A stretch of DNA of 64,000 nucleotides, taken from assembly GCF_000429645.1 (NCBI RefSeq), contig NZ_AUCG01000022.1, forward strand, positions 248,001 through 312,000, read 5' to 3'. Made by a program: the position numbers and the translations under genes. Each line of letters starts with the position of its first letter. Within the stretch, counting starts at the first letter, position 1. The notes beneath the pieces were generated by a model. The model did no database searches, was not told the origin of the DNA, and saw only the letters and a program-made list of their open reading frames with translations. Below are positions 34,900-46,100 of the stretch, piece after piece. The DNA comes from Niveispirillum irakense DSM 11586 (GTDB lineage: Bacteria > Pseudomonadota > Alphaproteobacteria > Azospirillales > Azospirillaceae).

Positions 34900-37800
34900 T
34901 CAGCCTGCCTGTTGCCACAAGCCGTTTACCATCCGGGAGAGAACATTCAGCAACTCGCCCCCAAACACCCTATCCAGCCGCGCAAATCCACCCCCGGTGG
35001 CCTTGAACTGCCCCGTATCCAAGCTCTCGCGGTCTACCACCACTTCTCGCTTCATTTGAAGCGCAATCCGCTCCAGCCATTGCCGTTGTACCGTTGTCCA
35101 CGCCCGTTCGGCCAGGATTGCCGCCAAGACCCGGTCCACCCGCATCTCATAGGGGATCAGCGGGTCGCCCAAGGCGGCTTGCCGGATATAGCCGATGATA
35201 CCGGCGGCGACGTCGACATGGCGGGCATCGCGGAAGGCGGCGCGCAGGTCGGCTTCCTTGAAGCCCTTTTCCTCCAGCAGTAACCGTATCTCCCGCAACT
35301 GTGCGCGGGTCAGGTCGCGCGGGCGTTGGGCGATGATGGTCAGGGCCGGGATGGCGTTGATCTGGGTCTTCAGGAAATTCTCAAACGCCGACAGGTAATC
35401 CTCCGGCCGGGTGAAGCCGGGGCCATAGCCCTGGGCCATGCCCAGATAGGTGTCTTCATGGTCCGACACGGGCAGGCGCACCGGTCCCATCTCCCCTGCC
35501 CGGTCCAGCCAATCGATCAGGGGCGTCAGGCCGGACAGCATCTGTGCCGCCTCCACCGGTGTGGCGTGGCGCAGACGATCGACCAGCGCCGTCGGCGTCA
35601 GGCCGCCGGCCAGATGGTTGAACCGTTCGGCCCGCGCCTCCTCCCCCTCATACCGGCGACGGCGACGCTGCATCTTGGCGATGATCTGGTCCAACAGGTA
35701 GCGGGCCTTCTCCGTCCGATGCTGCGCCTCGGGATCGATGCCAGGCGGCGGGCCGCTGTCGAAGCCCTCACCCTCTTCTGCCATGCCGCCCTCTGTACCG
35801 GGCAGGGGTTCTGGCGTGGTCGCGGCCATGCCCACCGTTTCGGTCAATTCCTCCAGCAACTGCCCGAACCGGATGTTCGGATTGGCCACCACCGGCTTCA
35901 CGGCGCTGACCGCCTGCATGTCGCGGTACAGACCAACGGCATCGAAAATACGAAAGGCGGTCTTGCCGATCTCCGGGCACAGGCGGGTGGCGCGGCCGAT
36001 CATCTGTTCGTACAGAATGCGGCTGGACACCTTGCGCACGAAAACCAAGTTCACAATCTCCGGCACATCGATGCCCGTGGTCAGCAGGTCCACCGTCACC
36101 ACGATGCTGGGCAGGCGTTCATTCTTGAAGGCGCGGATACGCTGTCCGGGCCGGTCCACCGCGCCGGTGATCTTCTCCACCGCCGCTTCCTCCAACCCGC
36201 CATAGCGGGCGCGCAGGGCGGTGCGGATTTCATCGACCAGGATATCGGCATGTTGGTCGGTGGCGGCGAAGACCAGGGTCTTGCCGGGAAGGGCCGGATC
36301 GACATGTTCGGCCAGCGCCTGTGCCACGGCAGCATTATAGGGCCGGGTAATGACCTGGCGGTTGAACTGCTCCACCTCGAACCCCAGATCGTCCGGCAAT
36401 TCATGGTCGGTCAGGGTGCCCGCCTCCCGGTCGAACATGCCGACCGTGTCACCGGCCTGCCAATGGATGCCGCTGTCACGCAATTGGGTCAGCACCTGTT
36501 GCGGCGGCTCATGATCCACCAGCCAGCCATCAATCACCGCTTCACGCAAACTGTAGCGGAAGACAGGGGGGCCGAAGATGTCCGTGGTGTGCAGGGCGGG
36601 CGTGGCGGTCAGGCCAATACGCACGGCATCAAAACGATCCAGGACTGCCTTATATTTGGACCGGTAATCATTCTCATTACGGAACGATAATTCCTCATCC
36701 GTCGCCTCCCGGTCCAACAGATAGCCGCGATGGCATTCATCGACGATGATGCAGTCATACTGGTCCACGGGCGGCGGGCTGCTGCCCTCGGGGGCAAACA
36801 TGATGCGCTTCACCATGGCCTGGACCGTGGCGATATGCACCTTGGTGCTGGCGTCAGGCACAGTGTCGCCGATGGCCTTCACCTCAAAAATATCGGCGAA
36901 GGGCTGCATCTGCACGATGCGGGTGTCGCGGAACGCACCTTCGGCCTGTTCGCCCAGGGCCGTCCGATCCACCAGGAACAGGATGCGGCGGAAGCGGTTG
37001 GCGGCCAGCAGCCGGTACAGCATGGCAATGCAGGTCTTGGTCTTGCCCGTGCCCGTGGCCATGGCGACCAACAGGCTGCGCCGTCCTGCCGCCAAATTGC
37101 GCTCCACCGCCTGGATGGCCCGCACCTGATAATCCCGCAGGCCGAAATTATAGGTGAAACTCTGGCGCGCCAGATCCGCCTGTGCCGCCGCCACATCCAT
37201 GGACGCAAGGTCCAGCAGTCCCTGCGGACTGTACCAGCCCTCCAAGGGACGGGCCGCATTCTCCGCCCGCCTTGCGTCGCGGAACCAGATGCCGCTGGCG
37301 GTGCGCAGTTGCGGCAGAAAGGCCCGGCCGTTGGTGGCGAACAGGAACGGGATATGATGCCCATCCCAGGGGCCGCCGGTGACCGGAACCTCCTCCCCCT
37401 GCACCCGGAAATGGCTGCTATACCGCGCGGCCTGAACCAGGGCACCGGGCACATCGGACGCCCGGCGCTTGGCCTCCACCACGGCCAGCGGCGTCAGGCC
37501 CGCGAACAGCACATAATCGGCGGGGCCGTCCGCCGTCGGCCATTCGGCAATAGCCCGGTTGGCTCCGCGCGCGGGGCGGGCGCCGGCGGCATGGGTCAGG
37601 CTGGCGGTATCCACCTCCCACCCCGCTTCCGCCAGTTGCGCGTCGATCAGCTTGCGGGTTTCAAACTCATCCAGCGACAGTTCGCGGGCCGCCGCCTCCG
37701 CTGCTTCGGCCAGGGCCGGGGTATCGGCGGCGGCAGTGGCCGCCTGCAGGGACAGCGCCTGTTCCAACGCAGCCTGCCGTCCAGCCTCCGCCTCCGCCGC

Positions 37801-38403
37801 CAAAGCCGCCAGCTGCGCGCGCGCTTCCTCCGCTACCAGGGCACGTTCCTCGGCGCTCAGCCGGGCTTGCGCGGCGGCTTCTGCTTCGGCCTGCGCCTTC
37901 TCGGCGGTACTGCGGCTGGCCGCCACCTCGGCCCGCAGCCGTTCCAGTTCCCGCTGCAAGGCGGCGGTTTCGGCGCGCGGGTCGGGTGGCGGTACAAAAG
38001 GACCGGGCTGGAACGCGCGATCACCCAGGGAGCGGTGAAACCAGATGGCCAGTTGATGCGCGATCTTCAGGTGGGCCAGCGCCTGCTGATGGTCGCCATC
38101 CAGAGCGTGAACAGCGGCATTCCCCGCCCGGCGCAACTGATGAAACAGGTCTGCAACCTGCCGGGGCAGGACGCCCCGGTCAGCCAGACGCCGCAGCCGC
38201 TCCACCTGCGGCTCTTCGGTTGTGCCCAGGATACGGGCGCGGGCGGCCAGAAGCTGCGCCATCAGTTCCCCAAACTGCCGCAGCTTCACCAGCGTCGTGG
38301 ACGGATCTTCCACGAAATTCCGCTCCGCCACCGCGCCCAGCCGCACCAACTGAGCCGAATGCACAGCCAGAAACGCGAAATTGGGGGTTTGGGGAACAGT
38401 CAA
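34900..38403 (-). CDS. hsdR: Type I restriction endonuclease/translocase subunit
   Basis: This protein of about 1167 aa is of the EcoEI-like HsdR group. The N-terminal helical DUF4145-like part (NFAFLAVHSAQLVRLGAVAERNF) leads into an Ala/Glu-rich coiled coil (about 145-235). The nuclease domain has VLFAGLTPLAVVEAKR. The SF2 motor has Walker A ATGTGKTKT (near 450), DECHRG (near 550), LTATPAL and QMIGRATR. I place the start at TTG 38403 because family members begin just before this motif; the frame is open to an ATG at 38550. It is the first gene of the minus-strand operon. Confidence 0.93.
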   Translation of the reverse strand: MTVPQTPNFAFLAVHSAQLVRLGAVAERNFVEDPSTTLVKLRQFGELMAQLLAARARILGTTEEPQVERLRRLADRGVLPRQVADLFHQLRRAGNAAVHALDGDHQQALAHLKIAHQLAIWFHRSLGDRAFQPGPFVPPPDPRAETAALQRELERLRAEVAASRSTAEKAQAEAEAAAQARLSAEERALVAEEARAQLAALAAEAEAGRQAALEQALSLQAATAAADTPALAEAAEAAARELSLDEFETRKLIDAQLAEAGWEVDTASLTHAAGARPARGANRAIAEWPTADGPADYVLFAGLTPLAVVEAKRRASDVPGALVQAARYSSHFRVQGEEVPVTGGPWDGHHIPFLFATNGRAFLPQLRTASGIWFRDARRAENAARPLEGWYSPQGLLDLASMDVAAAQADLARQSFTYNFGLRDYQVRAIQAVERNLAAGRRSLLVAMATGTGKTKTCIAMLYRLLAANRFRRILFLVDRTALGEQAEGAFRDTRIVQMQPFADIFEVKAIGDTVPDASTKVHIATVQAMVKRIMFAPEGSSPPPVDQYDCIIVDECHRGYLLDREATDEELSFRNENDYRSKYKAVLDRFDAVRIGLTATPALHTTDIFGPPVFRYSLREAVIDGWLVDHEPPQQVLTQLRDSGIHWQAGDTVGMFDREAGTLTDHELPDDLGFEVEQFNRQVITRPYNAAVAQALAEHVDPALPGKTLVFAATDQHADILVDEIRTALRARYGGLEEAAVEKITGAVDRPGQRIRAFKNERLPSIVVTVDLLTTGIDVPEIVNLVFVRKVSSRILYEQMIGRATRLCPEIGKTAFRIFDAVGLYRDMQAVSAVKPVVANPNIRFGQLLEELTETVGMAATTPEPLPGTEGGMAEEGEGFDSGPPPGIDPEAQHRTEKARYLLDQIIAKMQRRRRRYEGEEARAERFNHLAGGLTPTALVDRLRHATPVEAAQMLSGLTPLIDWLDRAGEMGPVRLPVSDHEDTYLGMAQGYGPGFTRPEDYLSAFENFLKTQINAIPALTIIAQRPRDLTRAQLREIRLLLEEKGFKEADLRAAFRDARHVDVAAGIIGYIRQAALGDPLIPYEMRVDRVLAAILAERAWTTVQRQWLERIALQMKREVVVDRESLDTGQFKATGGGFARLDRVFGGELLNVLSRMVNGLWQQAG

Positions 38404-38589
38404 GGCAGCAGGGACCGAACGCTGTTGGTTGGATAAGGATGATGCAGCAATTGCCAGCAGACGTGCAAGGAGGCAGAGCCAGCACTGAAAAATTGCAGAT
38501 GCTGCACGTTTACCCTGCCCAACTTCAACCGCCAAAGGGTAAGATGCCACGATTAGCTTTATCTGGTTAGAATCGGATCGGAGGCCTGC

Positions 38590-40749
38590 GTGTTTTCGTG
38601 GTTAGCGTCATTCCATGTAACGGTTGGGGGTTATCAGTTTGGCTTTGTATGGATCACTGTTCTGCTTTTGTTGTTCATTTTCTTTATCTTCTATGCGCTC
38701 CCAGCAATTTGGTCGCTCGTTGACCTGTATAGATTGTCTTCGCGAATCAATGCCGCCAAGGCGACGTCGCCCCCCCTGACTAAGGGTGCAATGTCCGATG
38801 TCTTCCAGCCATTCGGCCATTTCAACCATCGCTGGAATGAATATGCCGAAACGCTGCATGAACAATTCACCAACGTCGATGGTGAAAAACGGCTGTACCG
38901 TATCCGGGCGACTGTCCCGGCAGAGGTCTATTTCAACGCCGCTACTATTATTGACGGCCGTACCCATGCGGAGTTTTTCCGGCATCTTCCCGGCATACTT
39001 ACAGGGGTGGGGATCATCGGCACGTTCATCGGACTGATCTCCGGCTTGCAGGAGTTCAACCTGAAGCTGGACGATCCGGCGATGCTGACAGCGGCGCTGG
39101 ACAAACTGATCTACAGCGTCAAGGAAGCCTTCATCGCGTCGGCCATTGCCATCATCGCGGCGATGCTGGTGACCTTGATCGAAAAGGGCCTCGTTAACTG
39201 GAACCATAATTGCCTGGATAAGCTGGTCCAGACCATTGACGGGCTGTATGAGGCGGGTGCCGGTGAGGAATATCTGGCGCAACTGGTGCGATCGTCGGAG
39301 GAAGGGGCCACCCATTCAAGGCAGTTGAAAGACAGCCTTGTCGAGGACTTGAAGCATCTGCTGACTGAGTTGACGGAACGGCAGGTACAGGCCACGCATC
39401 AGGCCAGCGCTGCCATGGCCAGCCAGATCGGCGACAGCATCGCCGGCAGCCTTCAGGCCCCGCTGGACAAGATCGCCAGTGTTGTGGAGGTGGCCAGCGG
39501 CAAGCAGGGCGACGCCGTCCATGGCATGCTTGAGAACCTGATGACGGCTTTCATGGCAAAGCTGGAAGACACAATGGGCGACCAGATGAAGGGGCTGGCC
39601 GCCATGCTGACCGAGAGCGCGGGTTCGATGCGGGAGATGCAGGCCGGCTTTGGCCGTCTGGTCAGCGAGTTGTCGCAGGCCGGCGACACTGCCAGCCGCA
39701 GCATGTCCGATCAGTTGGCCAGCATGATGGCCGAGGCAGAGGCAAGACAAACCCGCATGGCCGAAGCCCTTGACCGCGCCGTCACCTCTATGCAGGGCCA
39801 GATCAGCGGCGGACAGGAGGAAATGCAGCAGCGCCTAGGTGACGCCATCGCCGGGATCAAGGATGCCGTCGGCCAGATGATGGCCGACATGGCCGAACAG
39901 CGCCGCCATCTTGCCGCCAGCGGCGACGAAGAGGCCCAGCGCCTACGCGAAGCGATGACGTCCCTTCTGGATGAAGTGCGAAGCGCCAGCCAGCACACCG
40001 CCAACCGCTATGGCGATGAACTGTCCGCGACCCTGGCCAAGGTTCAAGGTGCCTTGGATACGACGCTGGGCAGCCTTTCCGACAGCCAGCGCGCCAATGA
40101 TGAACGCAGCCAGCAGCTTCTGGAGGCATTGGAGGCCCGGCTGGCGGTTCTGATCGACAGCAGCAAGGGGGCCGCCGACAGCCTGCGAGAGAATATCGGC
40201 CGGCTGAATCAGACCTCCATGGAAGCCATTAACGGCATGAACCGGGGGGCCGAAACCATGCGCAAGGCAGCGGAAGGTTTTGCGACCGCCGGCGACACTG
40301 TCACCGGCGCTGTGGCGAAGGGTGGCGAGCTGTTTGAGCGGGTTTCGACAGTGGCCAAGGGCCTGGAAGCAACCGCCGACACAATGCGCGACACCATCAC
40401 CGCCTATGCCCAGACGCGTGGCAGCCTGGAGGCCATGGCCGAAACCCTGCGCACCACGGTGCAGGAAGCCGATCAGCGGGCCGGTTTGAGCCGGACCCTG
40501 GTCACCGACATGGAACGGCTGGTGGCCAGATTCAGCGAAAGCCAGACCCAGGCCCGCGAGTATCTGGACGAGATCACCAGCGTCCTGGGCAAAGCCTTCG
40601 ATGATTTTGGCACCTCTATGACCAGGAGCCTGGACAGGAGCCGCAGCGAGTTCGATGTGTCCCTGTCCAAGGCCGTCGGGATGCTGGATAGCGAGATTCA
40701 GGAACTGGCGGACGTGCTGGAGAATTTTCGTGTCCGGGTGTCCAACTGA
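38590..40749 (+). CDS. zorA: Zorya defence protein ZorA (MotA-like with long coiled-coil tail)
   Basis: This 719-aa protein has a GTG start with GGAGG 6 nt upstream. Three membrane segments lie near 18-42, 133-152 (GVGIIGTFIGLISG) and 180-200 (FIASAIAIIAAMLVTLIEKG), as in MotA/ExbB/TolQ proton-channel subunits. A tail of about 480 aa, rich in Ala, Met, Glu and Gln and predicted helical, reaches into the cytoplasm. With ZorB it forms the proton-driven rotary motor of Zorya that senses phage invasion. It diverges from hsdR across a 186-bp gap. Confidence 0.93.
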   Translation: MFSWLASFHVTVGGYQFGFVWITVLLLLFIFFIFYALPAIWSLVDLYRLSSRINAAKATSPPLTKGAMSDVFQPFGHFNHRWNEYAETLHEQFTNVDGEKRLYRIRATVPAEVYFNAATIIDGRTHAEFFRHLPGILTGVGIIGTFIGLISGLQEFNLKLDDPAMLTAALDKLIYSVKEAFIASAIAIIAAMLVTLIEKGLVNWNHNCLDKLVQTIDGLYEAGAGEEYLAQLVRSSEEGATHSRQLKDSLVEDLKHLLTELTERQVQATHQASAAMASQIGDSIAGSLQAPLDKIASVVEVASGKQGDAVHGMLENLMTAFMAKLEDTMGDQMKGLAAMLTESAGSMREMQAGFGRLVSELSQAGDTASRSMSDQLASMMAEAEARQTRMAEALDRAVTSMQGQISGGQEEMQQRLGDAIAGIKDAVGQMMADMAEQRRHLAASGDEEAQRLREAMTSLLDEVRSASQHTANRYGDELSATLAKVQGALDTTLGSLSDSQRANDERSQQLLEALEARLAVLIDSSKGAADSLRENIGRLNQTSMEAINGMNRGAETMRKAAEGFATAGDTVTGAVAKGGELFERVSTVAKGLEATADTMRDTITAYAQTRGSLEAMAETLRTTVQEADQRAGLSRTLVTDMERLVARFSESQTQAREYLDEITSVLGKAFDDFGTSMTRSLDRSRSEFDVSLSKAVGMLDSEIQELADVLENFRVRVSN

Positions 40750-40764
40750 TCGGGAGGGGCGGTG

Positions 40765-41472
40765 ATGCTGGGTCGGATCGTTCTTTCCAAAAGGTCGAAG
40801 GATGAAGCCGAAAAGCCGTTCTGGATCAGCTTTTCTGACCTGATGACGGCCTTGATGGTGCTGTTCCTGGTGGTGATGGCCATTTCGCTTCTGTCGGTGA
40901 CGCAGAAACTGCGCGATGTACAGATGGAGGAGGCCGAACGGGCCGACGCCATCGACCGGATCGTCAGCTCCCTGCAGGAAGCGGCGGCCAAACATGGCGA
41001 TGTGTCGGTCACCGGCAGCCGCGACCGGGTGGTGATCGAGTTTGGCGAGGCCGCACGCTTTGCCAGCAACGACCACCGGATCGGCACGCCGGGCGCGGAA
41101 CGGCTGCGGCGGTTCGCACCGGAAATCTTGAACATGGCAGAAAGCGAGGATGGCCGCCGCTGGTTCAAGCGGGTGGTTGTGGAGGGTTTTACCGATCCGC
41201 GCGGCACCTATCTGCATAACCTGCATCTCAGCCTGATGCGGGCGGAAAGCGTGGTCTGCAACCTGTTGGCCCCCGGCGGGGCCGAACTGACCGATGCGCA
41301 GAAACAGGCGGTGCGGCGGCTGTTCCTTGTGGGTGGCTTCTCCTCCAACTCCACCCGCACCACGGACGAGGAAAGCCGCCGGGTCGAGCTGCGGCTGGAT
41401 TTCCGGACAGTGCGGGAGAGGCCGGAGGCACCGGCACTGCTGGATGTTCCCTTGGGACAATGCCGGATCTGA
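40765..41472 (+). CDS. zorB: Zorya defence protein ZorB (MotB-like stator with OmpA domain)
   Basis: This 235-aa protein has a short cytoplasmic N-terminus and one membrane helix (SFSDLMTALMVLFLVVMAI) with the proton-carrying Asp (D25). An OmpA/MotB peptidoglycan-binding domain follows (about 90-225; VVVEGFTDPRGTY, LSLMRAESVVCNLL). The ATG at 40765 follows GGAGGGG; a GTG directly before it is less likely. It lies 15 bp after zorA and 4 bp before zorC. It anchors the ZorA motor to the cell wall. Confidence 0.93.
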   Translation: MLGRIVLSKRSKDEAEKPFWISFSDLMTALMVLFLVVMAISLLSVTQKLRDVQMEEAERADAIDRIVSSLQEAAAKHGDVSVTGSRDRVVIEFGEAARFASNDHRIGTPGAERLRRFAPEILNMAESEDGRRWFKRVVVEGFTDPRGTYLHNLHLSLMRAESVVCNLLAPGGAELTDAQKQAVRRLFLVGGFSSNSTRTTDEESRRVELRLDFRTVRERPEAPALLDVPLGQCRI

Positions 41473-41476
41473 CGCC

Positions 41477-43108
41477 ATGACCATCGCCGCGTTGAAGCGC
41501 CATCTGGAACAATCGCTGGCCCGATTACAGCAGAACCCGCCCCGCCTGGGGCGGCCCGACCAAATGGCGGCTGTTGCTGAACGGCTGCTGCGCGGACAAG
41601 CGTCGGATCAGCAGCAGCGGGCCAGGGCGAACAAGGTGCTGCAGGCCCTGACGGCCTTTCTGAGCCACGGGACGGTTGCGGGCACGCTGCGGCATCTATG
41701 CTGGGGGCTGACGGAGCCGCTGCCGACAGGGGCGCTGCTGACGCGACCACAATGCAAGGCCCTGCTGACCGAGATAGAGCGAGCGCTGGCCGGCGGCAGC
41801 CTGACGGCCAGCGCTTGGCGCGGACTGTTGCAAGGCTATTTCACGGCGGACCCGGCCACCATTGATGGGGCCGGGCGGGAAAACTGGCTGGCACTACGCG
41901 CCTTTCTGGCCCGCAGCCTGCCGGTGCTTCAACAGCGGATGAAGGCCATGCCGGTCTGGCTGGCGACGATCCTGGATCATGCGGCGGTACTGTCAGACAA
42001 TCCCTGTGCGGGTTATGCGGCGGCATTGCTGTCGGGAGACCGGTCCGATCTTGAGCGGCTGCGGGACGATCTCGGCATCCCGCCGCAAAGCTGGTTCTGG
42101 CGGGAAACGGTCCTGGCGCAGGTCCGCGCGGCCTGCGCCATGGCGGATGGCGATTTCCGCGCCAACCTGTCAACCGTCCTCACAGCGCTGAAGGATTATC
42201 CGTTGCTGGTCAATGAGGGGCTGACTTTGCTGCTACCCCGCTATCACTTAGCGGCGGATAGCCGGCATGACGGTCTGTGCGCGTTGGCAGTGGCGCATTG
42301 GGGGAGCCCCAATATCTTCGCCCAGGCGAAATGGGCGCAAGTGTCTCCCGATGTGAAAAAGATGGTGCAGGTCTGGTTGGCCTTCCAGGACCTGCAAACC
42401 TTTTTTGAGATTTTGCAGGCCGACAAGACCGTCGATACAAGACGGTTTGAGTTCTGGCTGCGCTATCACCGGCAAATGGATTACGTGCGCATCGCCCTGG
42501 GCGCACAGGCCTGGCACTCCAATGATCCCGACCTGCGCGAATTGCGAAAAAAGGGCCGGGACCGCGTCTGTCGCCTGGAAGGGGGCCCTGGCAATCTGAA
42601 CGCCATCATCATGAAGATCGGTGACTTTCTGCTGGTGGAATTCAGCCATACCGGCAATGCGGCCTATGGGTATCCGCATTTTTCACCTCCCTTTCCACTC
42701 GACCAGGAGAGCGTTCGGTTGTTCAACTTGAAGAGTGTGGCGAAATCTGTTTTTCAAGAATCCCACAATGGATCATGGGAGGATAAGTTTGACCGTATTC
42801 TTTCCACCGAGTTGAAGATCCATGCGGACAGCCGGCAACGGCCCATGCCGAGCCCACTACGCGCGCCATTACCGCCCCCGCCCTTTGTCTACCAGCAGCC
42901 AGCACTGACGCCCACGCCTGCCAAGCCAGTATTTGACATGGTCTGGCTGCGGGAAGAGTGCCGACGAAGGTCAATTGCGGTGATTGATAACCGGGATAAG
43001 AAGGGCGCGCTCTGGGTTCGGCACAAGGAACAATCCGATGCGTTTGGTCGTGACCTTGCCGCCCAAGGTTTCAGATTTGTACCCGGTAATGGCTGGTGGC
43101 TGAAATGA
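41477..43108 (+). CDS. zorC: Zorya defence protein ZorC (EH signature domain)
   Basis: This 543-aa helical protein starts MTIAALKRHLEQSLARLQ. Near 345-400 it carries the EH-signature region with WLRYHRQMDYVRIALG and KKGRDRVCRLEGG followed by FLLVEFSHTGNAAYGY. The last 60 residues form a separate small domain (DMVWLREECRRRSI, RFVPGNGWWLK). ZorC marks type I Zorya and binds DNA in the cytoplasm as an effector partner of ZorD. The ATG at 41477 lies 4 bp after zorB; its stop overlaps zorD (ATGA). Confidence 0.92.
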   Translation: MTIAALKRHLEQSLARLQQNPPRLGRPDQMAAVAERLLRGQASDQQQRARANKVLQALTAFLSHGTVAGTLRHLCWGLTEPLPTGALLTRPQCKALLTEIERALAGGSLTASAWRGLLQGYFTADPATIDGAGRENWLALRAFLARSLPVLQQRMKAMPVWLATILDHAAVLSDNPCAGYAAALLSGDRSDLERLRDDLGIPPQSWFWRETVLAQVRAACAMADGDFRANLSTVLTALKDYPLLVNEGLTLLLPRYHLAADSRHDGLCALAVAHWGSPNIFAQAKWAQVSPDVKKMVQVWLAFQDLQTFFEILQADKTVDTRRFEFWLRYHRQMDYVRIALGAQAWHSNDPDLRELRKKGRDRVCRLEGGPGNLNAIIMKIGDFLLVEFSHTGNAAYGYPHFSPPFPLDQESVRLFNLKSVAKSVFQESHNGSWEDKFDRILSTELKIHADSRQRPMPSPLRAPLPPPPFVYQQPALTPTPAKPVFDMVWLREECRRRSIAVIDNRDKKGALWVRHKEQSDAFGRDLAAQGFRFVPGNGWWLK

Positions 43109-46100
43109 GCCTGTTTGACCGCTGGCGTGGGCGGCGCCCCTCCCAACCGCCCACCGCCTCCCTGATCCGGACATTTGAAGAGGCCGGCATATGTTTCCGC
43201 CCCACCGGTGCCCTGTCGGCTCAGGACGCCATCGACTGGCTGGCCAATCCGGCCCCGTTCGATGATTGGGAACTTGCCTGCTATCTGGCGCAACTGCATC
43301 AGGAAGGCTGGGGCCCAGACCTGGATGATGCGTTCATCCTGCCCTGGGATCAGCTCTACACATTATGTGAGCAGGAAGAACACAGGGACAGTATCGGCCT
43401 TCTCCGTCTGCCACCCGCCTGCCCTTATACCGCCAGCCTGGACGCAACGGGCAGCTTCACCGACATCAGCTTCGCCATCCATCTGAGCTGGCTCGACCCG
43501 CAGGCACGGGTGATGACAGGGGTGACCCGCATCGGCGGCATCATGCGGCAGGCCGATGGCGACCGGCTTTTGCCGCCATCCGCTTGGATGCTGGCCGAGG
43601 AGGTCAGGCAGTTTGCCCGGCGACAGGACAGGTCAGCACGCGCCAACCGGCAGGCCTGGGCCCATCTGCGCGCCCTGGCCGTGAAGGCCGGGGCCAGGAT
43701 GGATGACTTCCTGCGCCGTTCAGTGGTCATCAGCCTGGATAAGCTGGACCTGAATATGAATCTGGTGTCGGTAGAAGGTACGCCCGTTGTGGAATTACGC
43801 CCCGGCGCACCCGATATCCCCATGGCCCCCTGGCTGAATATCTTTGATAAGTACACCCAAGTCCAGGACCAGTATGACCTGGTCCTGGATGACGGTACGG
43901 TCATGCGCATCATTCCGGACGAGCCCGTAAAACAGGTGCTGCGCGAAATCCGCGACATGCCGGGCCGCCGGGTCGCGGGCCGCCGTGCTAATACCTTTCT
44001 GCGCAACCCCTACGCCGTCCTCGGCCCGGCTATGGAGAAGGTCGTGGCACCCGCGCGGTTTGAGGCACTACGCCGCGCGGCGGGTATCCATTTCAACAGC
44101 TTCAGTATTCACCCGCATCGCGATAAGGATGGCCGGGTAACGCAGGTCGATATCCAGATTTCGCCCGATGATGAAGCGGCCCCACCGATACCGCCCCTTG
44201 TGCTGACTGGCAAGCCAGACGTCGCACGCTTTGCCAATCGGTTGGCGCAGGCCCATAGTCGGGGCGATCCTTGCCTGAACTTCCAAGACCAGGAACTTGA
44301 CCTGCGCGGCGACGTCGATCAACAACTGGCAACGCTGTCCGCCCTGATCGCCGACCGCTGGTCATCTCGCCAGCCAGTGCCCAGCCTGGCGGAGATCATG
44401 GATCTTTCCCGTTATTCGGCGCGCATCACCGGCTTTGACATCTATCGCCCCGTCTATTCCCCCTATATCCAGAAAACGGAGAAGGGAGAGAGCTGGTTGC
44501 CGGACAGCATCCAACCCGTGATCGCCTGCCACCCGCCCGGTGCCGACGCGCCAGTGCATTTCACGATGGAGACCGCACAGCTGGACGAAATGTCCCGCAG
44601 GGTGCAGGACGCGCAAGCCAGTGGACAGGGCATGATACAGATGGAGGGCTGGCCGGGACCGGTATCCGTGCCAGAGGCATTGGGCATCCTCAAGGCCTAT
44701 CAGCCGTTGCTGACGCCCTCACAAGCTCCCCTGCCCCTTGAAAGCTTCGGCAGTGGCATGGCCGAGGAGATGGCCACCTTTGACCATGGACCGGCGACGG
44801 GAGAGATCGGGCAGGAACCCGGACCGCCGATCCAACTGACCATTGCCGAGAATATTGAGCGGGACGATTACGCAGAGAAGCGCGGAGAACTTCTGGCTTT
44901 TGATGAAGGGACCGCCCCGTCCTTGCCCAAGGCCCTGGCCTCGCATGTGCGCCTGTTGCCGCATCAGATCAGCGGGGTGGCCTGGCTGCAGAACCTGTGG
45001 CGTCACCCGGCCCATGCCCGCGGGTGTGTGTTCGCCGACGATATGGGCCTGGGCAAAACGCTGCAGTTACTGACCTTCATCCATTGGTATCTTGAAAATG
45101 CCCCGGAAGCGGCACCCGTTCTGGTAGTGGCCCCTGTCAGCCTTCTGGAGAATTGGCAGAACGAAATCCGCAAATTCTTTACGGCGGGCGCGGCACGAAC
45201 GCTGACCCTATACGGCAAGGATCTGGACAGGGTGCGGCTCCCAGCCAGCGCCTTGACGGAGGAGTATCGGGCCGCCGGTGTTGGAAAGCTGTTGAGCGAC
45301 GGGTGGCGGGGTGCCGCGCAGATCGTGCTGACCACCTATGAAACCCTGCGCGACCAGGAATTGTCCCTGGCCCGTGAACGCTGGGGCATCATGGTCTGCG
45401 ACGAGGCGCAGAAGATCAAAACGCCCAACGCGCTGGTCACACGCGCCGCCAAGAAACAGAATGTCCGCTTCCGCATCGCTTGTACCGGCACGCCGGTTGA
45501 AAATTCGTTGACCGACCTCTGGTGTCTGTTTGACTTCATTCAGCCGGGATTGCTGCCCCCGCTGAATGCGTTCGCCAGCACCTATGTGCGGCCGATCGAG
45601 GCCAAGACGGATGAACAGCGCACCAAAGTGGAGGCGTTGCGCGCCCTGGTCACACCGCAGATATTGCGGCGGACCAAGGCCGATGTCGCCCAGTTACCCC
45701 GCAAGCACCAGGAAACCTGCGAACTCCCCATATCGCCCCGGCAGCGGCACCTCTATGGTCAGGCCGTGAACAATCTGGCCAGCAGACGCGACGCGCAGGA
45801 GGCCGGAAAGGGTGGGAATGTCGGCAACCTGATCCTGACGCTGCTGCATGATATCAGGATGATCTGCGCCCACCCACACCATACCAAGTTCACCGACCAG
45901 GGGGAAAAGGCCCTGGGACCCGAGCGGGTAGACTCACCAAAGCTGGATTGGTTGCACCGCTATCTTGAACAGGTTCACGCCAAAGGCGAGAAGGCCATTG
46001 TCTTCACCGAATTCCGCGACATTCAACGCCTGCTGCAACGAACCCTGTCACGACAATTCGGTCTGCCTGTTCAGGTGATCAATGGTGACAACAAGGCGCA

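Noticed and set aside
36730-38436. 568-codon plus-strand open frame
   Set aside because: It is antisense to hsdR, which has all helicase and nuclease motifs. The plus frame shows no domain.
39943-41484. 513-codon minus-strand open frame
   Set aside because: It is antisense to zorA/zorB and shows only His/Gln/Pro-rich shadow sequence.
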